DNA from: Nanobdellota archaeon
GTDB lineage: Archaea > Nanobdellota > Nanobdellia > Parvarchaeales > Parvarchaeaceae
Direction of reading: 5' to 3'
Assembly (NCBI GenBank): GCA_021836125.1
Contig: JAKBJF010000005.1
Span: 1-43,996 of the forward strand
Length of the DNA stretch: 43,996 nucleotides
Shown: positions 6,871-13,564 of the stretch, piece by piece
Layout of the letters: each line of letters starts with the position of its first letter
Position numbering within the stretch: the stretch's first letter is position 1
Program-made: the position numbers and the translations under genes
The notes under the pieces: model-generated
Seen by the model: the letters and a program-made list of their open reading frames with translations, nothing else
Databases searched by the model: none
What the model was told of the DNA's origin: nothing

Positions 6871-9800
6871 TCAGCAATGCGCGCCTTGTGTAAAGTTAAA
6901 GTATTTTACTGCACCAGCCTTAAGCGTGCCGTTATAGATGCTCGGCACATAATAAGTGCCGTTAAAGGCCGGGTAACAGACTTTCGGGACCTCGAAGTTA
7001 TACTCACCGCTGTTTGTAGCAAAATGCATCGCCGTGCTGTTTGAAGACCCATTTAAACTGTCGAACGTGACTCTCCAATTCGCATATGCCGGCATGCCGG
7101 ATTCGATAAAGGACGTCGTGCATCTGGTCGAAGCGGAGAAGTTTATATTTTTAGACGAACCTGCGAACGAATAACCCGAAGACGGTCTAGGAGTATATGT
7201 GCTGGTGCAGTTATTTGATGCGTTGGTTAAAATAGGTATTGAATACGCATAATTCCAGCCGGCAATTACCGTGAAGGATATGGATGAAGAATAATAACAT
7301 TTGCCAAAACATCGCATTCCCGCGTTCTCCGTAGTCCCATTATAAGTGACTGACCACGTGCGTGTAGACGGCAGGCCTATCTGCACGAAAGTCGAAACGC
7401 ACGAACCAGTAAAGATTATAGACTGAGAACCACCTGTGCTAAGAGTTCCTGACGCTGGTGAAGGAGAATACGTGCAGTTCGACACGATTGGTGAAGAAAC
7501 TGAGAAATTATATATGCTTGAGACGATGGATGAAAAAACGATTTTCGAAAGCGATGACGATACCGTAGAGCCCCCATACGTAACTGACCATGATGTATTA
7601 GAAGGAAGGCCAGATTCGGTGAAAGCAGCAGTACATGACATTGATTTGTTAAAGTTTATTACGGTGTACGTACCGGTTGCTGTGCTGCCACTTGCTGGTG
7701 ACGGATGATACGTTGTTATACATCCTTGAGAAGAATTGGATGGAGGTGTTACTGAGTAGGCGTACGTACCTGGGTAAGTAGAAAATACAACGTCAGATGG
7801 TGCGTCTGCTGATTTGGTTATTCCGTTATATTTAACACTCCAGACTAGTCCGACAGATAATCCTGTATCAGAGAATGTGGTATTTACCAATTTCGTTACG
7901 TTGTTGCGAATAAATGAAACGTACACTGTCGAACTTGCATTTATAAGACCATGCAACGGTGATGGCGCGTACGTAAAGTTCCCGTTACTGACATTATAAA
8001 CTATGAACCCATAAGAGCTGCCCACAGGAGTATTAAAGCTGATCGTATCGGTTTTGGATTCATTTGTGATTGTAGTTATGACTATCATGCAATGATACTT
8101 ACCTACCCATGATATGGCGCATACTGGGGATAGTAGACTGGCGTTCCATAAAACACCGGACGGAAGGCCGGACTCGATAATCTTTGTCGTTGTATAGTTT
8201 GTGACATTGTGCGCAGTAAAGACTACATTGACGCTGGAACTGGAGTTAATCAATCCGCGGGAAGGGGACGGAACATAAGTCTCACTGCCAATACTGACAT
8301 TATAAACTATGAAGCCGTACTCAGTTGCGTTTTGCGTAGTGAAAGTTACTACGTTCGTATTGGAGCTATTGGTCATTATATGAAGGGCGATCATACAGTG
8401 ATACGTACCTATCCATTGTATTGCACAAACCGGGTACAAAAGACTGGCGTTCCATAGCGTCCCAAGAGGAAGCCCATTCTCTTTAATGTTGGTCGTTATG
8501 GTCTTAAGCACCGAAAAATGGACAGAGTATGCGGATCCCAGACTAAGGTTACCGGCGGATGGGGACGATACATAAGTCGAATTTGCGTATACAACGTTTG
8601 GAATATAGAATGTATAATGGTATATTGTCGAATTCGTGGCACTGAAAGTTATGTTGGCGTCTGCAGAAGAATTAGTTATTGATAACCCTGCGATTTCGCA
8701 GTGCGGACCAGTGCCAAGTGCACACTTCGGCGTGCCGATAATCTGCACTGACCAAGTAACGCCACTTGGGAGTCCCGACTCGGTGAAGCTAGTGATTTGT
8801 GGTCTAGACACGTTTTTACTATAATATACATAGTTTAGTGAACCTGCACGAACGGTTCCGGACGTGTTTGCCGGAATATATAAGCTTTTGTTCACAGACA
8901 CGGGATACGACACAAAAGAGTATACGTTTGGATGCTCAGAAAATTTGATTTTACTTGAGTTGGAACTCATGTTGGTGCCTGCCAGCGAAATCACCCAAAT
9001 GTTTCCTGGAGGAAGGCCTGCTTCCATGAAATAAGTGTCACAATTCCACGACGATTGACTTGATGTGTTTATTACACTGCCAGTGTTCGCGCTGCTTATT
9101 GCGAAGGAGCAGTAAAGAATAATATTGTTGTTATAAAACACTGCTCCCCCGTTATACTGTAAAGAAGAGTTAGAAAATGACGAGTTAAATGAAAATATCA
9201 AATTGTTGCCAAGTGTAGCTGAAGAATTATCCGGTCCATAGTCTATCCACCATATTCCTGAATATTTATAACCTGGAAATGTGGACGGAGACGGCGAGAC
9301 GAATGTTGTAATCGTGCAGGAATGAGAAAAACTAATAAGTTGACTAGAACCAGCAACTGCTACACCTGACGCAGGACTTGCATAGAATATGCATGACGAG
9401 GTGTTTATATCTGATGCTGTAAACGAAAAATTGCCTTGCAGCGTGTAGAATCCTATCTTGTCATAGGATGAAGAACTGTATATTCCATCATATATTACGT
9501 CCCACATAGCCCCCTGAGGGAGTCCGCTTTCAACAAAAGTAGTAAGGTACGTGGCGTTTGAAGAATTCGTATAATTTCCCGTGTGTGATATCATTCCAAG
9601 CACATCGGTCTTTCTCGCAGTCACATTACCAGACGCATAAAGGTTGGAATCGGATCCATTTAATGAATATGATAGATACACGCCAAAATTGGTACCGTTG
9701 ATTGCAGACACGTTGCTAATCCTGCATATAGCGCTGTTATCGGGGGTTATAGATCTATGATTACACAAGATATTCGAAGACAAAGAATTCGAGCGTGCTA

Positions 9801-10158
9801 CTGTACCATAATTTATGTTTATTGTGTTGTTGCCGGTATTTCTTATAACGAACTCTACAGTATCGAAACTATAGTTGATCGAAGATACGTTCAAACCGCT
9901 CCCAGAGAAACTATTGGAAACTAGTTTAGCGGTTCCCTGGCTTGGCGTCGGGCCCTGCGACGTAGACACAAATGGAATTGAAAAACTTAAAATTCCTGTC
10001 AGAAACAAGGAAGACACGATTAAAACTGCAACTATCACTGTCGCCAGTATAAAACTGGCCCGTACTTTAGACGGTCCTGTCTCCGATTTCATTACTTTTA
10101 CACTCAAGCTGCTCTGGGGTGTAGGTAATTTAGGCGGCGGCACGTTGAAGTTAGACAT
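6871..10158 (-). CDS. Large surface protein of nine GLP modules
   Basis: A 1095-residue protein with a cytosolic Pro/Ser-rich head, one transmembrane helix at about 34-58 (ASFILATVIVAVLIVSSLFL), and an outside part. Residues about 60-200 form a non-repeated domain; from about 205 to the end I count nine modules. Each starts with F-x-E-S-G-L-P-x-G-x-x-W-x-V (for example SFTESGLPSGVTWSV) and ends 60-75 residues later with Y-x-P-S-P-A-S-G-x-x-x-x-G-S followed by a beta strand ending in F. Modules vary in length, and some have a Cys pair. N-x-S/T sequons are very dense, suggesting heavy N-glycosylation. This module occurs widely in surface proteins of Thermoplasmata and ARMAN-type archaea; its function is unknown. 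There is no C-terminal anchor. Adhesion or an envelope role is inference. Confidence 0.88.
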   Translation of the reverse strand: MSNFNVPPPKLPTPQSSLSVKVMKSETGPSKVRASFILATVIVAVLIVSSLFLTGILSFSIPFVSTSQGPTPSQGTAKLVSNSFSGSGLNVSSINYSFDTVEFVIRNTGNNTININYGTVARSNSLSSNILCNHRSITPDNSAICRISNVSAINGTNFGVYLSYSLNGSDSNLYASGNVTARKTDVLGMISHTGNYTNSSNATYLTTFVESGLPQGAMWDVIYDGIYSSSSYDKIGFYTLQGNFSFTASDINTSSCIFYASPASGVAVAGSSQLISFSHSCTITTFVSPSPSTFPGYKYSGIWWIDYGPDNSSATLGNNLIFSFNSSFSNSSLQYNGGAVFYNNNIILYCSFAISSANTGSVINTSSQSSWNCDTYFMEAGLPPGNIWVISLAGTNMSSNSSKIKFSEHPNVYSFVSYPVSVNKSLYIPANTSGTVRAGSLNYVYYSKNVSRPQITSFTESGLPSGVTWSVQIIGTPKCALGTGPHCEIAGLSITNSSADANITFSATNSTIYHYTFYIPNVVYANSTYVSSPSAGNLSLGSAYSVHFSVLKTITTNIKENGLPLGTLWNASLLYPVCAIQWIGTYHCMIALHIMTNSSNTNVVTFTTQNATEYGFIVYNVSIGSETYVPSPSRGLINSSSSVNVVFTAHNVTNYTTTKIIESGLPSGVLWNASLLSPVCAISWVGKYHCMIVITTITNESKTDTISFNTPVGSSYGFIVYNVSNGNFTYAPSPLHGLINASSTVYVSFIRNNVTKLVNTTFSDTGLSVGLVWSVKYNGITKSADAPSDVVFSTYPGTYAYSVTPPSNSSQGCITTYHPSPASGSTATGTYTVINFNKSMSCTAAFTESGLPSNTSWSVTYGGSTVSSSLSKIVFSSIVSSIYNFSVSSPIVSNCTYSPSPASGTLSTGGSQSIIFTGSCVSTFVQIGLPSTRTWSVTYNGTTENAGMRCFGKCYYSSSISFTVIAGWNYAYSIPILTNASNNCTSTYTPRPSSGYSFAGSSKNINFSASTRCTTSFIESGMPAYANWRVTFDSLNGSSNSTAMHFATNSGEYNFEVPKVCYPAFNGTYYVPSIYNGTLKAGAVKYFNFTQGAHC
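7843..8454 (-). repeat. Tandem pair of 306-bp repeats (102-residue GLP modules)
   Basis: Two adjacent modules are much closer to each other than to the other seven. They run from W569 and from W671, each beginning WNASLL, then PVCAIxWxGxYHCMI, later YGFIVYNVS, YxPSP and GLIN. The spacing is exactly 102 residues (306 bp). This is best explained by a recent in-frame duplication inside the gene. Each copy keeps a C-x(10)-C pair. Confidence 0.8.
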
Positions 10159-10189
10159 ACGTTTTGCACATACTATAAATCAAACATAT

Positions 10190-10200
10190 GCATAAATACG
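10190..10200 (-). promoter_or_regulatory. Possible TATA box of the 1095-residue surface protein gene
   Basis: CGTATTTATGC on the minus strand, about 37 bp before the ATG at 10158, would give a leader of about 12 nt. A second candidate, GATTTATAG (10173-10181), is only 19 bp from the ATG and would start transcription inside the gene, so the distal one is preferred. Confidence 0.35.
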
Positions 10201-10233
10201 TGACTTAACGGTGTTTATTTGGAATAGGAGGCA

Positions 10234-10749
10234 CTATACGGCTGCAGATAATTTTCTTCTCAGCGTGAGATAAAAGACGAAAGTTATCACTCCTGCGGCA
10301 AGCATCGCGACCGATACAAGCGATCCAAGATAGTCGGTTATAAATCCCTGCTGTGGTGATTGCGCCCCGCTGATCGGACTTGCACTTGCAACGGTGTTAC
10401 TTGGCTGTTGAATTAGATTAGAGAAAATCATCGCGACGGATATTAATATCAAAACTATGGCCATTGGAAATATTATCGTTATTTTTTTGGATCGCTCGAA
10501 TATGGACTTCCCTTTTTCCGACAGTGTATAAAAAACGTATTTCCTGTCGCTTGCAGACAACTTTACAACAAATCCGTTCAGCATCAGCAAATTCAGATGT
10601 TCTATGATCGTAGGTGTGCTCTTACGCAGTTCAACCGCTATATCAGAAGGTGTTTTTGGCTTATGGGCTATGGACCTTATTATTTTAAGGCGCTGAGAGC
10701 CTGAAAGTGCCTTCAAGTCATTTTCAGAAAGGGATATCACGTCTTCCAT
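10234..10749 (-). CDS. Membrane-bound winged-helix transcriptional regulator
   Basis: A 171-residue one-component regulator. Residues about 12-88 form an ArsR/MarR-like winged helix: LSGSQRLKIIRSIAHKPKTP leads into the recognition region SDIAVELRKSTPTIIEHLNLL (35-55), and the wing is LSASDRKYVFYTLSEKG. Two transmembrane helices follow, at about 90-111 and 141-163, separated by a roughly 30-residue loop rich in Ser, Pro and Gln that would lie outside the cell. The DNA-binding domain is therefore tethered to the membrane and could sense something at the envelope. It has its own TATA-like element (AGAAATAAAAATC, 10771-10783) 28 bp before the ATG. It lies between two surface-protein genes on the same strand; control of one of them is a reasonable guess but not shown. 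Confidence 0.85.
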   Translation of the reverse strand: MEDVISLSENDLKALSGSQRLKIIRSIAHKPKTPSDIAVELRKSTPTIIEHLNLLMLNGFVVKLSASDRKYVFYTLSEKGKSIFERSKKITIIFPMAIVLILISVAMIFSNLIQQPSNTVASASPISGAQSPQQGFITDYLGSLVSVAMLAAGVITFVFYLTLRRKLSAAV

Positions 10750-10782
10750 TTAGCTATTATACGCGGCAACGATTTTTATTTC

Positions 10783-12075
10783 TCATGCAAATCTTACTAT
10801 GTTTAAGCTACCGTTATAAGGTGCGCTTCCAATGGTTAGAAGTGCATAATATTGATATGAACAAGGGAACTGTCCGGAAACTTTAGGGTATATCCAGTAA
10901 GTTCCCTCGGTAGCGTTCGCAGTTGTGTTAAAAGTCGTATTAAAAGTTGAGGATTGGTTCACTGATAGCTCGCTCGATTCAGGTTCGACTGATGTTGTCA
11001 CACCCGGGTGCAGGATATAAATCGGTAATCCAAGCAAAAATGTGGCGTTTACTGTTCCGGAACTGTTGAGCACACTGGAAATCGATACATTCATTCCGCT
11101 TTGGTCCTTTAAAAATTCTGATATGTTGCTGGGAATTCCTCCACTGAAGTTCACGATTATCGGCATTTGCCTAGTAGCTGCAAGGGCAGGTATCATCAAT
11201 TTCGATTCGAAACCGTTAAAAGTATACGAAGGCGTAACACCCTTTATTTCGCCGGACGAAAGGGAGGTGAGGTTTGATCCTATCAAACTGTAATTTATCG
11301 AGGCGTAGAACGTATAATTTTTCGTGCTACCTCCACATGCATTGCCTGTAAAGGAAACTTGTTCAATTTCACCCGGATATAACGTCTTATTGGATAAAGA
11401 TGACAGGATAAGATCTGATCTTATTAATGAGCCATTCTTCTCAGTCAAATAGACATAAGCAGTAAGATTGTTTAGTTTCACCGTTGTGCTTAAAGAATCA
11501 CCGAGAGATATATTAAACGTTCCTCGACCACAGCTTGCTTGTATAGGACCAATCTCCGAAAACCCGATGATTACGGGCCCCGCTATATTACACGCGCTGC
11601 CCGAACCGCTGACGCAATAATTTCCGGTAACGTTGGTTATGTCGGGATATGGTATCAAAGTATCATAAACGTTTTCAGGGATCGTCTGGGCACTAGCAGA
11701 ATACAACCCAAAACCCCCAGTGTCCGTTATATTCATTAGAGAGGTGTTCGTGTACTGGTTTGCTGTTCCGCCTACGATCTCTCTTGTGACATCTACTGTG
11801 ATTGAGCCTGATCTGCCAGGAGGTATGACATAGTCCCTGTATCCTGAAACATTGTATACACTGAATCCTGAAGTAGAAAAAGTGCTTATAACCGAATCTA
11901 CTTCTCCATTAATGAGCGCCGGACATGCTGAAGAACTGTACGAAATGTTACCTGGCGATACTCTCATTGCCGGATGGATCACCGTCGTTTTGGGCGGTAT
12001 AAAAAGATACAATGCGACGCTTACCGCGGCTATCGCGACTATCACCGATATTGCTATAAGCATTGGACTGTTCAT
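10783..12075 (-). CDS. N-terminally anchored extracellular protein of unknown function
   Basis: A 430-residue protein that I cannot assign to a family. One transmembrane helix at about 5-27 (MLIAISVIVAIAAVSVALYLF) is followed by a beta-rich domain full of N-x-S/T sequons with scattered Cys (ACPAL, NYCVSGSGSAC, ASCGRG, NACGGS, FPCSY). Segments such as YVIPPGRSGSITVDVTREI, LYPGEIEQVSFTG and SVEPESSELSVNQSSTFNTT look like immunoglobulin-like or NEW3-type strands found in archaeal surface proteins. It is 33 bp upstream of the membrane-bound regulator gene, same strand. It has a clear TATA-like box 27 bp before its ATG and a perfect 16-bp palindrome just beyond it, so it may be regulated. Confidence 0.82.
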   Translation of the reverse strand: MNSPMLIAISVIVAIAAVSVALYLFIPPKTTVIHPAMRVSPGNISYSSSACPALINGEVDSVISTFSTSGFSVYNVSGYRDYVIPPGRSGSITVDVTREIVGGTANQYTNTSLMNITDTGGFGLYSASAQTIPENVYDTLIPYPDITNVTGNYCVSGSGSACNIAGPVIIGFSEIGPIQASCGRGTFNISLGDSLSTTVKLNNLTAYVYLTEKNGSLIRSDLILSSLSNKTLYPGEIEQVSFTGNACGGSTKNYTFYASINYSLIGSNLTSLSSGEIKGVTPSYTFNGFESKLMIPALAATRQMPIIVNFSGGIPSNISEFLKDQSGMNVSISSVLNSSGTVNATFLLGLPIYILHPGVTTSVEPESSELSVNQSSTFNTTFNTTANATEGTYWIYPKVSGQFPCSYQYYALLTIGSAPYNGSLNIVRFA

Positions 12076-12096
12076 GGTTAGCTTATACAGAAGCAG

Positions 12097-12107
12097 TAAT
12101 ATATAAC
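12097..12107 (-). promoter_or_regulatory. TATA-like box of the 430-residue surface protein gene
   Basis: GTTATATATTA on the minus strand, centred 27 bp before the ATG at 12075, implying a leaderless mRNA. Confidence 0.6.
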
Positions 12108-12118
12108 TTGTGTTTTTG

Positions 12119-12134
12119 TTAGGAAATTTCCTAA
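12119..12134. promoter_or_regulatory. Perfect 16-bp palindrome, candidate operator
   Basis: TTAGGAAATTTCCTAA is exactly symmetrical. It lies 44-59 bp upstream of the ATG at 12075, directly behind the TATA/BRE position, where an archaeal activator or repressor would sit. I did not find a second copy in the other promoter regions I inspected. A dimeric winged-helix protein such as the one encoded at 10234-10749 is a plausible ligand; this is inference. Confidence 0.45.
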
Positions 12135-12313
12135 TGTTAAAATTAAGAATCCTTTATTTTTTTATTTCATTCTTTAAAATCTACGAGTGTATGCTGTTTC
12201 TAGCATCGATTCTACAGCTATTCCTTTTAGAAATTACATTAGATTTATAAGGGGCGTATAACAGCGTAGTTTCTGTATAAAATGTGCGCCGAGTGTCTTT
12301 TTTACAAGCATTT
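12135..12313. other. A/T-rich intergenic stretch without a clear gene
   Basis: Between the palindrome and the nuclease-family gene there is no reading frame I would support. The 10-mer TTCTACAGCT occurs twice (12210-12219 and 12312-12321), and a small inverted repeat ATGCT/AGCAT lies around 12191-12206. A TATA-like TTTATAA near 12245 on the plus strand could drive a short transcript; nothing else supports one. Confidence 0.4.
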
Positions 12314-12748
12314 CTACAGCTTTATCTCTTCCCATTCTATTCTCTTTCCCTTTACTGCATCTCTTACTAATTCTTCGCTTTTACTAAGGCTGGCTTCTCC
12401 GGTTTTTACTTCCATCAGTTTTATCTCTATGTCAGTTATTTTCCCTTCACGTGCATCTGATAGTCCTTTAAAATAGATATAATCAATAGGGTCTCCTATA
12501 AACCTCAAATCAGACAGATTTCCTATCTTATTCGAAAGTAAAGGAAATATTTGTTCGCTTATCTTACCCTTTATTATAGGTCTTTGAGTGCCCAAAGCTC
12601 TTTGTATCTCTTTAGCAAGTTCTAATTCCTTCCACTTATCAAAAATTCTACGTGCGAATAACTTCACAAAGTACCGACCAAAAATAAAAGCTAAAACTGT
12701 GGCTATCAATGCGCCTAGTATTAAACCTTCCAAAAGAGAGCTGTCCAT
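12314..12748 (-). CDS. Membrane-tethered Holliday-junction-resolvase-related endonuclease
   Basis: A 144-residue protein matching the archaeal endonuclease family distantly related to Holliday junction resolvases (Pfam Endonuc_Holl, by motif recall). After an N-terminal transmembrane helix (about 7-29, EGLILGALIATVLAFIFGRYF) comes the family core: RPIIKGKISEQIFPLL (56-71), LRFIGDPIDYIYF (81-93) and IEIKLMEVKTGEASLS (107-122), ending in RIEWEEIK. D86/D89 with E113-x-K115 form the expected PD-(D/E)xK active site. Members of this family usually carry such a hydrophobic N-terminus; the substrate is not known, and resolvase activity is not established. A TATA-like AGATTTATTG (12769-12778) sits 25 bp before the ATG. 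Confidence 0.85.
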   Translation of the reverse strand: MDSSLLEGLILGALIATVLAFIFGRYFVKLFARRIFDKWKELELAKEIQRALGTQRPIIKGKISEQIFPLLSNKIGNLSDLRFIGDPIDYIYFKGLSDAREGKITDIEIKLMEVKTGEASLSKSEELVRDAVKGKRIEWEEIKL

Positions 12749-12815
12749 ACTAATGATAGCAGATTAAACAATAAATCTGTGGCTTCTGGTTTTTATTAGG
12801 CTTTTCCTACCTGCT

Positions 12816-12887
12816 TGTCGGGGGTGAGATTTGAACTCACGACCTTCGCCTCATGAGGGCGACGTACTACCGCTGTACTACCCCGAC
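12816..12887 (-). tRNA. tRNA-Met (anticodon CAU), elongator type
   Basis: On the minus strand GTCGGGG pairs with CCCCGAC, discriminator A, no encoded CCA. The anticodon stem TCGCC/GGCGA closes the loop CTCATGA, giving CAT; the T-loop is TTCAAAT between GTGAG and CTCAC. The anticodon stem lacks the three G-C pairs expected of an initiator, and pair 1-72 is G-C, so it is an elongator Met tRNA or, less likely, the Ile tRNA that reads AUA after modification. Its 5' end touches the stop codon of the upstream gene with no spacer. Confidence 0.92.
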
Positions 12888-13379
12888 TTATCTTTTATAA
12901 CCTATGTCCCTAAGAAATTTATGTCTTTTGATTTTATCGGCGTCGCCTTCTATCCCTAGTGGTTTCTTTCCGTCTATGACACCAAGTATACCCCTGCCAT
13001 CTTCTCCATCGTCATAAATTATGACTTTTAGGGGGTTTGATGTTGCTGCGTATATACTCACTACTTCATCTAGCGATTTTAGGCGATTCAATACGCTTAT
13101 CGGGTAAATATTTTTTAATAACACAATGAAACAGTGTCCACATCCGATATCCTTCATCATTTTTATGCTTGCGTCCATTAGCTCCTTGTCGTTTCCGTCG
13201 TATCTGATCAGTCTGTCTCCCGAAGCCTCATTGAACGCCAAACCGAATCTTATCGAAGTCGATGACGAAACCAGAGTCTCATACATGTCGTCTATGCTCT
13301 TTATGAAGTGTGATTGCCCAAGCACTACATTCACGTCCTTAATCTGGGGCAGATTTACAGAAATTATATTTAAACTCAT
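12888..13379 (-). CDS. Adenosine-specific kinase family protein
   Basis: A 163-residue protein that matches the small archaeal adenosine-specific kinase family (PF04008) along its whole length: IRFGLAFNEASGDRLIRYDG, NDKELMDASIKMMKDIGCGH, CFIVLLKNIYPISVLNRLK, SIYAATSNPLKVIIYD and GRGILGVIDGKKPLGIE. The family was described as binding adenosine and nucleotide phosphates; the physiological role is not well settled. The TATA-like CTTAAATATATT (13402-13413) lies 28 bp before the ATG, so the mRNA is probably leaderless. The tRNA-Met gene begins directly after its stop codon, so both may be on one transcript. Confidence 0.93.
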   Translation of the reverse strand: MSLNIISVNLPQIKDVNVVLGQSHFIKSIDDMYETLVSSSTSIRFGLAFNEASGDRLIRYDGNDKELMDASIKMMKDIGCGHCFIVLLKNIYPISVLNRLKSLDEVVSIYAATSNPLKVIIYDDGEDGRGILGVIDGKKPLGIEGDADKIKRHKFLRDIGYKR

Positions 13380-13401
13380 ATTATCTTACTGTACGCCACA
13401 C

Positions 13402-13413
13402 AATATATTTAAG
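13402..13413 (-). promoter_or_regulatory. TATA-like box of the adenosine-specific kinase / tRNA-Met unit
   Basis: CTTAAATATATT on the minus strand, centred 28 bp before the ATG at 13379. No separate TATA box is seen at a proper distance before the tRNA. Confidence 0.55.
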
Positions 13414-13424
13414 TTTATCATTGT

Positions 13425-13564
13425 AGTTTTGCTAGTAGCCGTGAGTCTGCTAGTTTGGAACGGCGAGCGTTGTCTGCAGTATCTCCTGTTTTGCACGTAA
13501 GATTTTTTAGCAGAACGACGGCAGCGAAGCGCCTACTAAGAACTGAGGGTTTAGGGCGACACTA
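13425..13564. other. Unassigned, relatively G/C-rich intergenic stretch
   Basis: This 140-bp piece between the kinase promoter and the end of the giant gene has no convincing ORF. It looks richer in G and C than other spacers here, and it contains short inverted repeats, for example GCCGT (13438-13442) with ACGGC (13460-13464), and a run of six T on the plus strand near 13503-13508. It could be the 3' untranslated region of the giant operon, or a small RNA on the plus strand. I cannot decide, and no known RNA family is recognised. Confidence 0.3.

Noticed and set aside
7843-8454. CRISPR array or non-coding repeats
   Set aside because: The repeats are long, in frame, and lie inside a continuous coding sequence; no short regularly spaced repeats with unique spacers were seen anywhere in the window.
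12282-12476. Plus-strand ORF of 64 codons overlapping the nuclease-family gene
   Set aside because: It is mostly antisense to a clearly recognised gene, has low-complexity Ser/Phe/Leu composition typical of antisense frames, and no ribosome binding site was seen.
12816-12887. Initiator tRNA-Met
   Set aside because: The three consecutive G-C pairs of the initiator anticodon stem are missing and the first acceptor pair is G-C.
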